NCBI RefSeq assembly: GCF_016545825.1
Contig: NC_052616.1
Span: forward strand, 1,116,001-1,180,000
Length of the DNA stretch: 64,000 nucleotides
Direction of reading: 5' to 3'
DNA from: Eucalyptus grandis
Lineage: Eukaryota > Streptophyta > Magnoliopsida > Myrtales > Myrtaceae
A program made the position numbers and the translations under genes. Below are positions 24,673 to 36,787 of the stretch, piece by piece; the stretch's first letter is position 1, and every line of letters begins with the position of its first letter. A model generated the notes under the pieces. The model was given only the letters and a program-made list of their open reading frames with translations. It had not been told where the DNA came from and searched no databases.

Positions 24673-26300
24673 ATATGTATATGTACATAATTCAGGTAAT
24701 TTTTAATCCTTACTTAGCCATTTTCAATACAACTTTGATAAATTAATTAGTTGGATGAAATGAACATTTTAATGTTTAGATTGAACTCAATTGATTACAA
24801 ATGACTTAAGCTAATAAGTTTTGTATATTTAGTGTATTCTTAATACCGCACCCATTAAATATCATACTACACAATTTACATTTACGATTGAACAGTACTA
24901 TATAGACTCCAAGCAAAAATAAATAAATATTCATGATTTTCAAGGATATTGTTGTCCTTATTTTTATGTAAAACGAGATGAAAATACGAAATCTTGAGAT
25001 ATTTTCAATCAATGACTACGATAATTTAATTTGGTGACTCCTACTTGTCAATCTAAAAGATGGGCAACAATCTTTTCCTGCTTGCCTCGATTTGGTCTTT
25101 CCTGTGGAAAAGAAAAATTATGAGATGCCAATTTAGTGGACCACCTATGCAATTGTGATTGTACATGAAGTATCCTTTCACATCAAACTATGAAGTGGCT
25201 AAGAAGACGCCCTAGAATTCTGATCCATAAAAATTGCTTACCATAAAGGCTATGGCAATCCAATCTCCTCTCTCTCTTCTATGACATAAAAGCTAAACTA
25301 ACAAACACAAAAATTAAATAAAGAAAGAAAGACCAAATCATGTCACCCTCATTAGTGTACATTGTTCAGACTTTGGTCATTTTGATCTTGATGCTCCATA
25401 CATGCTATTTCACTCGGAAAGTGAAAATCTTTCACCAAATATATTGATGTTAGTTTTTTTTATAAGGAAAGGATTATGTACTGATCTTGTACAAGTTACT
25501 TAGCTGAAAATTGAAAGGTGAAATGATAAACAAGTTATAAAATTTAAAGTACCGAAAAGTAAATTTACAAAAATAAGACTGAACAAAAAATATTTGGGAA
25601 GAAGTGCAAGAAAATTTATAATATTTATGGTAAGTTTTTATAGCCCACTAACAAAAGTTTCAAAAATGCAGTTAGTACTTCTAATTACACATACTGGAAC
25701 CGTCATGTGGTCATGTGGTGTTGAAATTGACACATTTCACTTGTTTTCTAATTCCACAACTTAAGCAAAATCTGCAATTGACAAATCATCAATGATCAAT
25801 GTAGATTGTTTAGTACCCATTAAATCAACCCCCTTGTTCACAAATGACCTCTTTGATGGTCAACCATACTTATCACTTATCAATAAATAAATAAAAAAGT
25901 TAGTCATTTCTTGGTGTAACACATGCTTTTCTAATCCAATGCGCCATGTCGACAAGAGACTGGCCTTGATACGGCTCAAGAGGAGTCTTGGAATCAACCG
26001 ATTAGGTCCTCATTACATTTATCCGAAGCACAAACCATATTCATCACTAGGTGAAAACAAAGATTACTACTCATGGGAAGACGGTGAAGTGCAATGAATT
26101 CAGTGATCACATTGCCAATCTCGATCTTAGTAGCAATTATCTCTCTGGTATCATACAATACAATCTGATCCGTTGTGATGTAACACGAATACTAATGGAC
26201 CTTGCAATTCGAATTTAATGAGAAGAATAAATTACACGATGCTAAGTTCGAGTCATTGCCCATTACCAAATCTTTGACCAATCATCTTTTCTTAAACATA
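24673..26300. other. AT-rich intergenic DNA with a reversed fragment of repeat R
   Basis: No gene is seen. About 25020-25170 is similar, in reverse complement, to 59120-59240 (GTCAATCTAAAAGAT, TTTAGTGGACCA, ATGCAATTGTGATT). The rest has no recognisable structure. Confidence 0.5.
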
Positions 26301-26308
26301 TTTAATTC

Positions 26309-26505
26309 TCTCTCTCTCTCTCTCTCGTACTTATAAAGGGAAAAATCTCAGCCGCACTACCTTATCGGGCCTTGGGCTTTTGGTCCATGACGCGAATCCA
26401 AAAGGAGCTAAAATGAATCGGGTCAGGCCCAAGGCTCGTTTGTCTTCTTCTTCTTCGGATCCAATATGTAAGCCCTAGGGTTTTACGTACGAAGCGATAT
26501 AAAGC
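26309..26505 (+). promoter_or_regulatory. Ribosomal-protein-type promoter (site II, telo-box, TATA) of the RPL13 locus
   Basis: Visible elements in order are a CT microsatellite (about 26307-26328), site II-like TTGGGCT near 26372, GGCCCA at 26426-26431 (reverse of TGGGCC), a telo-box core TAGGGTTT at 26477-26484, and a TATA-like GATATAAAG near 26495. Site II plus telo-box is the known combination in plant ribosomal-protein promoters driven by TCP and telo-box-binding factors. It sits about 100 bp upstream of the 5' UTR exon of the L13 pseudogene, so the promoter seems better kept than the coding region. Confidence 0.7.
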
Positions 26506-26509
26506 TTCT

Positions 26510-28733
26510 CTCTCAGTCGAGCTAGCTTCCCTCCGTCGAACCATTGCACCGCTCGGTTCCCAAGCCCTGAGGCAGGTACCGTCTGAGCTCGATTCTCTGA
26601 AATTTTCGGTGCTGATTGTTGTGTGATCGTGTGTGTTCCGCTTCCGTGTCGATCTTCGGCCTCTTAGCCGCTCCCTTTTTCCGGTTGATTCTTGTGGATT
26701 CGCTTCGATTCATGTCGGGTTCGAATCTGTTTGCTTTCGCTCTGTTTCTGTCAGCTTGGTCGGTTGAGAGTTTCGGCATCATTCGCCGTCGTCGTTCCGG
26801 ATTTGCCGACTTCGAGCTCAATTTGTGGACGGCCTTCGCCCAATCTGATCGGGCCATTAGATGTTGTTGATTCGCATTGTGTTGAAAATGCTGTGTTTTG
26901 TTTTCGCTCGATCGGATTCTTGTTTATGTGGGTTGACAAAAGGTTTCTGGTGATGCATTGTCCGAAGTAGCTGTTTCCTTTTTCTGGGCTGAGGAGGTAG
27001 GAATCGAGTTTCGATGGTTCTGCTTGTCGAGATTGTTCACAACGTAGCATTTTGTTGTCTAGTGTGCAGTGGGAGTGTGGAGGCTCAAGAATGTCGATGC
27101 CCTGAATGGCGATTGTAATTCTAAATTCAGACATGGTTCTTGTACTGTGCATGAGATTTACTTGGATTTCAGCAGTCTAGGAATATATCCTGATTTTAGC
27201 TCAGCATGATCGGCTCATTTAAGCTGTTGGTCAACAAAACTTAAAAAATGATGTCATCTAACACGATATTGTTTGGTTTACTCCTTTATTATGTCATTCT
27301 TTTTCTTTTGTGAAAATGGTTATTCCGGATTGAAATTATCGCATTGGCAATGTGGTGGATTGTGTGATCTTGATATTTCGATTTCTGATTTTCTATCAAG
27401 GCACTGAAAACCACTTTTAAAATTTTGCAGAGTGAAATAACAAATTTGCTGTACTTTTCGTTAATGTGTTTGGATCATAATCTGTCATGTATTGAATGTC
27501 TGATAGCTTTTGCTGCTAAGATGTATCCACGTCTCAGGGCCATCTCAACCTTAAAAGCTTTGTCTTTTTTTTTTTTTTCCCTTTTTAGGTAAGTCATGGT
27601 TAAACATAACAATGTCGTGCCAAATAGGCACTTCAGAAAGCACTGGCAAAATTACATCAAGACCTGGTTTAACCAGCCTGCAAGAAAGGCTAGAAGATGC
27701 CTAGGTAATTGAACTACTTACCTAGCTATTGAAGTGAAATCATTGGTTGCCATTCTTATTATCAGAGCATTCTGATGCTCTTTATTTCGTGCCCAGTTCA
27801 GCAAAAGAAGGTTGTGAAGATTTTCCCACGGCCAACAGCAGGTCCCCTCAGACCGCCAGCATTATTTTCACCACAATTTTGCATATGAAGCATTGTTAAT
27901 GCCCGTGTTGTTTTACTGGTATATTACTCCTTACTGTGGTCAAAGTCACATTCATTTAGCTTGCGTCCCATTGGAGTGGCAGGTTCCAAGTAGACTTGCG
28001 TCCTTCACTTCATTTAGCTCTTTAAATGGAACGTGGCAGTTTTTTTTTTAGCCTTTTCATTGTTTCATCCAGATTCTGTCTGTTAATTTGGCATGTTTTC
28101 ATTTTCACTAAACATGATTTTTTCCACAAAGGTTTGGAATTACTATAGCTAATATTTTTATGACAACGAAAATGCCTTCCCTGATTTCTCTTTCCTTCAA
28201 GGATATCCTGTTACAGTTTTCAGCATCCGATGCAAGCCTCGTGCTTAACTTGCATTTTGCATGTCTCAGGCAGCAGGTATCCCAAAGAAATTAGCTCCAA
28301 CAATTGGAATTGCAGTTGATCGTCGCTGCAAGAATCAGTCACTGGAAGGTCTACATGCTAATGTGCAGAGGCTGAAGACATACAAGGCGAAGCTAGTTGT
28401 CTTCCCGAGATGCCCACGGAAATTCAAGGTAAATTGACTACTTACAAAATTCATATCAATATTGTGCGATCCTTGTTCTTGTTGAAAGCATCTCATCTTC
28501 CTTTTCCATGCAGGCTGGTGATTCTACTCCAGAAGAGCTTGCAACTGCAACTCAAGTCCAAGGAACTTACCTGCCCATTGTAAGAGAGAAGCCAGCGGTG
28601 GAACATGTGGAGGTCACAGATGGATGAAATCATTCAACGCATATGCCAAGCTGCGAGTGGAGCGCATGAACAAACGTCACGTGGGCGCGAGGATGAAAAA
28701 GGCCGCTGAGGCCGAGAAGGAAGATAAGAAGTA
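26510..28733 (+). pseudogene. RPL13: 60S ribosomal protein L13 (eL13) pseudogene with introns
   Basis: A 5' UTR exon ends at about 26573 before a 1-kb intron. The coding start is at 27596 ([20 protein letters not shown]). Coding exons follow at 27596-27704, from 27797 (QQKKVVKIFPRPTAGPLRP), at 28270-28428 ([16 protein letters not shown]) and 28514-28733 ([17 protein letters not shown], ending in [12 protein letters not shown]). Splice sites are mostly kept, so this is a duplicated, not a processed, copy. It is broken twice: the exon from 27797 loses its 3' part after LRPP, so the central HGQTLKYNMKVR region is missing, and a 1-nt loss near 28622-28627 shifts the last exon. Several conserved arginines are altered (RRCL for RRRI). 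Intact L13 is a large-subunit ribosomal protein. Confidence 0.92.
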
Positions 28734-30409
28734 GTGAGGCCGGTTCATTTTTTGGTTAAAAGCATGTTTTTAATGAGTATTTAACGCAGTCAATTTTCAG
28801 ACGACCTTGGTTTTTGAGAGTTCCATCTGTATTTTGACATTTTTTTCCCATGAGTTTGAATTATATTTTTCCCTTGACGTCTCTCCCCATGCAGATAGAC
28901 TGCTGTTGCAAATGGAATTTGTGGAAATTTTTTAGTGAGGTTCATCACTTTGATAGTGTGAAGACTGCAGTATAATTTAGCTAGGCTTTGGGTGTGCATT
29001 TTGACCGCATCCATTATGAACATATCGTAATGTTAATATTACCAAAGCACAATTAATGACTATTGACGAGTGCCTTCAGGGTACTCTTTGACATTTTTCA
29101 AACGAAAATCTCCCAAAGATATTTGGGTAGATCAAAATCAAAGACATATTAGTAATTTGAAGAAAAACAATTCTTTCTATTAATTTGCTGATGGATTTTA
29201 CTAATTAAAACTGGATTTTGGGAATTGGAGGTTGAGGCCCATCAGTGTTGTCCGTTCTTTTGTTAAAAGTCATGACTGGCAATTGCACTGGCGGCCAATG
29301 GAAATATCTATTCAAGAAGTCAAAGCATTAATGGAAATCAACTGTTCTCGTCTTGAAAATGTTTCATTGATTGAGGGAAGATTTAATGACAGGTACTGAC
29401 TTCTCAAGGTTAGTTGCGCAAACATTGATTTGGCCAACTATCATAAAAGCAATTTTATTGTGGGCCGATCAAAATTTAACTTTGATGTTACATCTAACAA
29501 GAAAACTGGCAAGTTGCCCCACTAATTTATTGCGGTTTGTCTTCATCTATTCTTATCGTTTAAGGCTTGGTCATTGTTTAAGACTTGGGTGTTGGTGTTA
29601 AATTGATTTGGCTAAGGACAATCCGTAAAAGTAATTATTATTATTTTATTTTTTAACATGGTCGGCTATAACATTTCGTTCAGGTACGCAACTATTCATG
29701 ATAACCTCATCTAAGAGCCATGTGACTCGGACATGGTTCATGACGTAAGTAAAATGTAAATGTGAATTATGCAAGTAGAGTTTTTATTTAGGAATTGGGG
29801 GTCAACATCTTATTTTCAATGTGGCAAAGAATCGAATAGGGTAGTTAAAATTTAGGTTTCGACAAAATACATAAAAGCTTTATGTGACTAGCGGATATAT
29901 TTTTAGCCCTAACTTGAGAAGTAACCATGGACTCAACCCAATATTTACGTTTGCATTTATTTCCACACTTTCAAAGTTTCTTTATTGGTCTATGCACTAA
30001 TGACTTGAAGCTTGACTCAAGCAAAAGAGTATGATTACTTCCAACTTAAAGAGGGGAGAGACCATTCTAAGGCTATGTTTATTTTGGGTAAAATGAATTA
30101 TTTGATTTTTTTTTTGTAAAAATAATCTCTTATATCACTTAAAATAGTTAGTTTGTGAAAAATAGTTTCATCATCATCAATAATTTATATCTAAATATAT
30201 TTTTGGCCGATGAAAATATTTTTATTTATTTGTTTTTGCAAGTAATACAATCAATCATTTTTAAGAAAATATTTTCTAAATTATATATTTTCCATGAATA
30301 CCAATTGAGCCTAAGTTAAAATGAATTTATGAAATTATCAAATATTTCAAAAATGAATAAATAAAAACCGACATGCTTCATATAGAAAAAGGTTAATATT
30401 ACCGAAGTG
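28734..30409. other. Intergenic DNA, nothing recognised
   Basis: AT-rich sequence without a supported gene. Short open frames (29371-29601 and others) show no motif. Confidence 0.55.
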
Positions 30410-31513
30410 CATTATCCTTATTCAATACAATACATATTTGGTCTTTGTTGTATTTCGATCTAGTCGGTAAACTTGAAATTGCTACACATAACGACCAAGG
30501 CATTGGAAAAATTTTGCCATAAGTTTTCTCTTCTCCTTAGGATCTTAAATTCAAATTTTATTGGGAGCATCCTAGAAACAAAATTCTGATTATACCACAT
30601 CGATATAAGGAAGAGCATCCTCAAGATCGCTTAGAAAAATAAACTCATAAAGATGCGCGAAAGCTAATATGTATACTACTTCATTGCTAAATTACCAAAA
30701 AAAAAAAAATGTTACATAGAAGTTGATTTTGTGGGGTTTGTCGGTTGACTCAAAAGTCAATTTGCAAAGCCGAAACTTTTATTAAGAAGCCAGCTACATA
30801 AAAATTATTATAACCTACCATTTGTTTTTAACTCATGGATATACAGGAACAAATAGGATACTAGCAAATCTTGGACGATATTACGTTGACAAGATGTGCG
30901 TGACTTGCAAGTTGAAGTGGCCATCTCAGATTCTCAACTTAGTGGAAGACTTGGGAGACGGCTTTCGAGTCAAGGAAAGGTTGACGTCTTCCGCTGAATG
31001 CGGACTCAATGATGAAATGCAAGGTCGACTTCATTTGCACGGCATGCATTATGATCGATAGGTACAACTAGTGCCTTAAATTTTCCAAAGTAATTCTATG
31101 ATTATTCCGTTCATTGCTTATAATATCATTAATTATTATGATACACCTTTTATTTTCTTAACCTTCAATGGTTTCTTATGAGGAAGGAATCGATTCACAA
31201 TCAAAGAAGTAGAATCACCTAATTTACATATAGCACAAACAAATACCAAGCATCAAGGGATGATCTAATGAGATTAACTCAACAATTAAAGAATGAACAT
31301 CGGGTATAAACAATTTATGTCTTCTAGTTATCCACCTGTGCGTTGAATCATTTTATTACTTAGTCCGTACATGCGAGTTCCACACATCTGCGGTTTAACT
31401 ATCTACGACGTACATCATTGTCATGGAAAAGGGAATACTAAGGCAATGCTAGTTTATTCATTCCGTTCTATAAGAATGAGTAAGTTGAACCAAGACCAAA
31501 TTGAAAGACTAAC
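30410..31513 (+). repeat. Dispersed repeat 'R', copy 2, left part
   Basis: This matches 61080-62100 in order: the GGGAGCATCCTAGAAA block, a GTTACATAGAAGT..GAT block, the segment encoding the pseudo-reading KWPSQILNLVEDLGDGF, then the ACCAAGCATC..GGGATGA block. It stops at TAAC (31510-31513), where a solo LTR interrupts it, and resumes at 51311. Confidence 0.7.
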
Positions 31514-31875
31514 TATTCCGATTTTTTCAATTCTATTTTCAATAATTTGAGACTGAATTCATAAATTGGAAGTCATGTTGTGTCACAAATCTTATTAGGA
31601 ACATTGGATTAATTAATGGACTTCAATTGCACTCAATTTGAAGAGAATTGAATGGAATTTAAGAAATTAATATACAAGATTTTTATGTCACAGCGGAAAA
31701 AGAAATTTGCACCTATTAGAATATATTGTGGAGGATTTGAGTTAGTGGAAAATGACTTTATGTGATGTCATGGTGGTTGAGGCCAAAGGGAAGGAGATCT
31801 TGACAAGTGGAGGGTGTGGATTGGCTCTCAAAAAGTGGGGCTCTCCCATCAATCTTCTCCTTCTTCCTTGGGAAC

Positions 31876-31884
31876 AGTTGGGAG
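31876..31884 (+). repeat. Left 9-bp target site duplication of the Pack-MULE
   Basis: AGTTGGGAG directly precedes the left TIR and is repeated exactly at 48972-48980. A 9-bp duplication is characteristic of Mutator-superfamily insertion. Confidence 0.92.
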
Positions 31885-32657
31885 GAGAAAATATTCTGGT
31901 ATGTGCGCGCCCGTCATCTGCCGACCTGGTGCGGACTTACCAATGAAACGCCGGCATGTGTCCCAGCGAGGGACCCGCTGAAAAGCGAAGGCGCTGGTTT
32001 TTGTCGGCTCGGCTCGGCTCGGCTCCACGCGAAGAAAGGACGGTCGGCGTATTCCTCCCGCTCAAAATTTTTCTCTCTCTTCACTTGAATGGGCGCGGGT
32101 TCTCTCTCCTCGTAAAAGAAAAAAAGAACGCTCGAGCCTTTCACTTTCCTCCTCGCATCCCACCTCCTCCGCCTCCGTCTCCGGCTCCGCCTCCGTCTCT
32201 CGCCGCCCAAAAGCCTCGCGGTCATCTGCCTCCCGGCATCTCGGTCTTGTTCCCGAGCGGCACCGGGCTCCCGCCGACCAAGCTGCCCGGCCCGCTCGGT
32301 CGCAAGGGAGATCTTGGCGGACTTTGGCGGGGGTCGACGGCGGGGCGAAGAAGGAGAGCCTGCTGCATTTTCTCTCTTTTTTTCAACGAAGCGCGCTTTT
32401 CTTCCCGCTTCGCCTCTCTTTCCTCAAGCACTCCTCTCCTCTCTGTCCCGAGCCCTCTCACTCACCCCAAGCGCCCCCTCCTCTCTTTCTCGAGCCCTCT
32501 CACTCACCCTAAGCGCTTCCCTCCTCGCCTCTCCTCGTCGCCGTCATCGACTTTCCAGTAGTGGCTCCGAAATCGCCGGCTTTCGATCGGCCTCTCAAGC
32601 TTCTTTGAAGCAAAAGAGGTTTGCGAGGCTAGATATACTGCTGGCGGTGCTAAGTTT
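31885..32657 (+). repeat. Left terminal inverted repeat of the Pack-MULE (about 773 bp)
   Basis: It is nearly identical in reverse complement to 48180-48971. It is GC-rich and contains a GGCTC tandem run (about 32008-32026), a long pyrimidine-rich stretch, and two copies of a block reading GAGCCCTCTCACTCACCC about 42 bp apart (near 32450 and 32492). Homology ends at GTGCTAAGTTT. The glucosidase II beta start codon follows 119 bp later. It opens long frames, but these fit CT-rich low-complexity DNA better than protein. It may act as a promoter and leader. Confidence 0.9.
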
Positions 32658-32775
32658 TGGGGTTTCGCCGCGATGCCGTGAACTTCCAAGATCACGGTCG
32701 AGCACCGGCACCGGCACCTGCACATTGAAGAATTTACTTCTGGGTTCCAGCTCTTTTCAAACGCTTCCTCCGGAC

Positions 32776-35700
32776 ATGAATTCGCCGACCGTTTTCATCT
32801 CCGCCGTCGCATTGGTCCCGCTGTCCAACGGTTCTCTCCGCGTGTCGTCCTCGACTTCGCCGCCCAAAGACCCGTTTCTCGGGATAGCTCCTGAAGGTTC
32901 GAGCCCGTCGCTTTCTTATGGGTGCCTCGTTTGTAAAGTGTTTTTTATTGGACAGAGCTCGCTGTAGTGGGAGGGGTGGGGTGAGGGGTTTTGACTATTT
33001 GAGGCCGTGGTTGGGTGGTGATGACACCTGCGTGATACCCGGATGTGAAATATTACGCTTCATCGAACAGGATGAAGTGTAAGGATGGGTCGAAGAAATT
33101 CACCCCAGCCCGTGGTCAATGACGATTTCTGCATCGCCCGAGATGGGACAGATGAGCCGTCCTTTTTGAGCCATTTTTTTTAGCAATTAGTTTGCTGTTG
33201 TCCTTGAATTTATTGGTTGTTCTCACGTCTTGCATTGTGTTTAGATGGATGAGTTGATGCAACGGAAGGGAAATAAAGACAGAGATTATGAATAGGATAA
33301 ATAATGGAAATAGTACAATAAATATTTCTTTTTGGGCCATAGACCACCCTGGGGCAAAATTGGGAGGAGATGGAAGTAAATTCATGAATCACTGTCGCCC
33401 TTCTTTTCATTTTTGATGAGATGCATATGAAGAACTCCCAGTTTTCTTTCTTGCTGAACGAAGCGCATTTAATTGTTACCTTAAGCAATTTCACCAGATA
33501 TTACGGACTTGGCAGGTATATTATGAGGACTTAATATTTTCCTTGGTAATTGTCATGAATAATCGATTTTGCATCATAGATCAGCAAAACTGCGGATTGC
33601 TTTATTTGATATAAATGCTTTTGAAGAGCAAAGAAGTGTATTCAGTTTATATGGGATGGTCTGGCCAACTTCCATAAACTGGCATAGTTGAGCGATGCTC
33701 TCCATTGATATATTAGTAATGATGGTTCATCAAGAAGCTCACTGGGACTCATGTTAGTTCAGTTGTATTGTGGTTATCACAAACCACCGGTTTCTTTTTG
33801 TTAGGCTTGTACTGGTTTTAGATATTACTTATCCAAAAAGACTGTTACTAATCCTAGGCTTTATTTCTTCTTATAGAAAATAGTATGTGTGCAAACACCT
33901 AGTAGTGTCCATATCTGGACCTACTTTGATGTTTAGACTATTCTAAATGACACCATTACTCGTACCCGGCTTTGTTTCCTTCTTTAGAACATCTCATGTA
34001 TGTCTGCAGATTTCTTGTAGTGTCCACCACTAGAGCTACGTACTTTTCTAATTGTAACTTCACTTTCTCTGACTCGATAATGCAGGAACATCAGCATGCC
34101 CAAATGGAAAACTTTATTGTCGGAATGCAGGACATGTTCCTGTCATTATATTTTCTTCGAGAGTAAATGATGGCATTTGTGGTAAGTAGTCCATCGGAAC
34201 TTTTTCTCCATGGTCTTGGCCTTTCCAAGCGTTCGTTTTCCTGTGTTGATTGTGGACCTCATTCTCCCTTCTGATCATCTGTACATAACACATGCATGTA
34301 AGTTCATGTACCATCAAACAAGATCCTGCTGCATTTGAATTGCCCAACAAGGTTGCAATTCCTTCTTAGACATAAGAATATCAGATATGATATTATGAAT
34401 GGCCAGGGCCCAAAGTCCTCTTTGCAGATTTTAATTGCTTCAGTGTCAAGGATATCTCTAAACTTCACTGCAATGAGATGTTCCACGCTTTAGTGTCATG
34501 GGGCACTGATTAATCATAATTGTGCAACAACAGATTTATTTACCTGCTTTAGCAACTTCATGTCCTGGATTGTCTTTCTCACCAACAAACATCACTGTTA
34601 AAATATTACTTTACAGACTATTTAATGAACCCTAATACCATGAAGACAAGTAAACAAGGGTATATTTCAAGTGATGAACAGATTTGAGACTACTCTTTAG
34701 GAACTCTCCAACTTTTGAGGACAAGGACATTGATTGTGAGATATATGCATATGGGAAATGAATGGAAACTATTTTTTCGGGTTTAAATCTTAAGGATTGT
34801 TTCAAAAGCTAGACAAGAGTGGCTTCTTCAATTGAGAACAGTTTGCATGCTTGGTCTGTTTATCGGTTCAATCCAGTGAAAAGAAAGTGGTCAAAAAAAG
34901 GTGAGATGGAGAACTGGTTTAGTTCGGATTGATCTTTTCCTTAATGCTTGTCAATGAACAGTGTTTCTGAGAATACAAGAAAAATTGCAGGAAGGGGGAA
35001 AGGTTGGAGAGAAAACAAAAGGTGCATTTTTGAATGAAATCTACGTGCTTATCGTCATATGCAAGGATCTGCAGAGTGATCAATTGTTAGTAAAATGGAT
35101 GATGAATGTGTGGATTAAGTAACATCATAATATTGTAATAAGATACTAATTAATGCTTAGATTAATTTTCCCTTTTCATTGTTTAGGATTTTTGTCAATT
35201 GGACAATTACTAAATGCTAAGGTCCTATAAAAGATTTATATGCTGACATCATCCGACCTTAATAGGTTGACGGAATTACTAGATCGTTCGGTTCTTGTAA
35301 CACTAATTTTAGCATCCATTGGACAAAGGTTAACTAGCAGGTGGTCATTCTTTTTCTGCCTCCTCTTAATGTTTCCTCCTAACATATGTTCTTTGCCTGC
35401 TCCATGATATTCAGACTGCTGTGACGGGAGTGACGAATACAGTGATAAAGTGAAGTGCCTGAATACATGTCGGGAAACTGGAAAAGCAGCATGAGATGAG
35501 CTGAAGAAAAAAATTGCTGTGTACCAGGAGGGCGTTGCCATATGTAAACAGGAGGTGGAACAGGCTAAAGTAGCTCTTGCAAAAGACAAGGAAGAATTGT
35601 CAAAACTGAAAAGTGAGGAGAAAGTACTGAAAGTGCAGTTTGAACAGCTTAAAGGTTTGGTTTTTCCTAATTTGGTGGTATCTTGGCAAAATAACTTGAA

Positions 35701-36640
35701 TTTAGTTGTCATGATCTCATTAAACCTGAGTTTGCCCTTAAAACGTAGTTGCTAGCTACTGCACATATATATCATCTTTGTTCATACTGCATCCAGTGAT
35801 AGCAGCATATTATGGTCTATGGAATTGGAAAAACTCACACTCTGATGATAATGAACTCATCATAGTATAGCTTCTGTATAGATATTTTACCGTACTAACT
35901 GTTTGGTAGTTTTACCAAACAACGAAGCATTTTCTGAATGAGTGTGGATGTTGTGACTATTAGATATTGATGTGCCAGATGTATCCCAGCCTTGTAGGTA
36001 AATGGATGGAAGATTTGGGAAGCATTTGGTTTACCTCACTAAAGAAATTACTTCATCCCTCTAAACGAGTGTCTAGTAGTATTATGATGTTTGGAAGATT
36101 AGCTATATTTGGGAAAAATAGTGAAAATGGACGGGATAGGTGGAAAGTCGGGAGAAGTTTGAAATTTCTGTGAGAGAGAAATAGAGGAAAATTTGAATTT
36201 TTAGATGCTCTCTCAAATTCTGGCCCTTGGTGCTCTCAAAATAGCCTTAGTGTCATGGTCACTATTTGCTATCTCTCGTTGTTGTACATGTGCTTAGACT
36301 ACCCTTCTTCCATGCTTTGGCACTTTATGATGCTTAGTTTAAGATTTCTTTTTACATGCGTTCGTTTTTGTGTTACTATCAATTGTTTTGTTGCTTTTTC
36401 ATCTCTAAATATAGAGCGCAAAGAACAAATAGAGAAAGCAGAGGAGAAAGAACGAATGAGAAAAGAAAAAGGAGGGAAAAAAGAGAAGCTGAGGGGAAAG
36501 CTGGCAAAGAGAAAGCAGTTTCAGCAGGGTTGGGTGTTGGAGATCTTGGATCACGTAAGGATGGGAGGAGGCAGGCTAGCAGAGAGGAACAAGAGAAAAT
36601 CGAGGCTGAGATGAGAAAGAATGCCTACCAATTGGCCTAT
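32776..36640 (+). pseudogene. Glucosidase II beta subunit (PRKCSH-like) 5' fragment
   Basis: Exon 1 (32776-32896) encodes a signal-like start and SPPKDPFLGIAPE, the hallmark of the family N-terminus. Exon 2 (about 33028-33140) encodes KYYASSNRMKCKDGSKKF then, after a 1-nt frameshift, NDDFCIARDGTDE; the LDLa-type CDCPDG cysteines are lost. Exon 3 (34086-34181) encodes [16 protein letters not shown]. Exon 4 (35415-35654) has DGSDEY, a TGA at 35492-35494 and a coiled coil. Exon 5 (from 36415) encodes EQIEKAEEKERMRKEK and is frameshifted. The C-terminal mannose-6-phosphate-receptor-like domain is missing. The intact protein retains glucosidase II in the ER for N-glycan trimming. It lies inside the Pack-MULE, just after its left TIR. 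Confidence 0.9.
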
Positions 36641-36787
36641 GCTAAAGCAGAGGAGGCATCTAGGTTACTGTGGGTGGAGCAAACAAGAAAGGGAAGAGAT
36701 TCTAAGATGTTTTGCTGTTGCTTTTCTTGAATCTCTTGGGCCTACCAAAACCCGCAGTGAAAGACTGCAATTCCATTCCGCCAAAAA

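Noticed and set aside
31914..32967. Frames up to 217 codons in the left TIR, and their mirror images at 48172-48939
   Set aside because: They are CT-rich low-complexity readings, open on both strands. The TIR is better explained as a noncoding leader/promoter; only the short piece from 32776 onward is real coding sequence.
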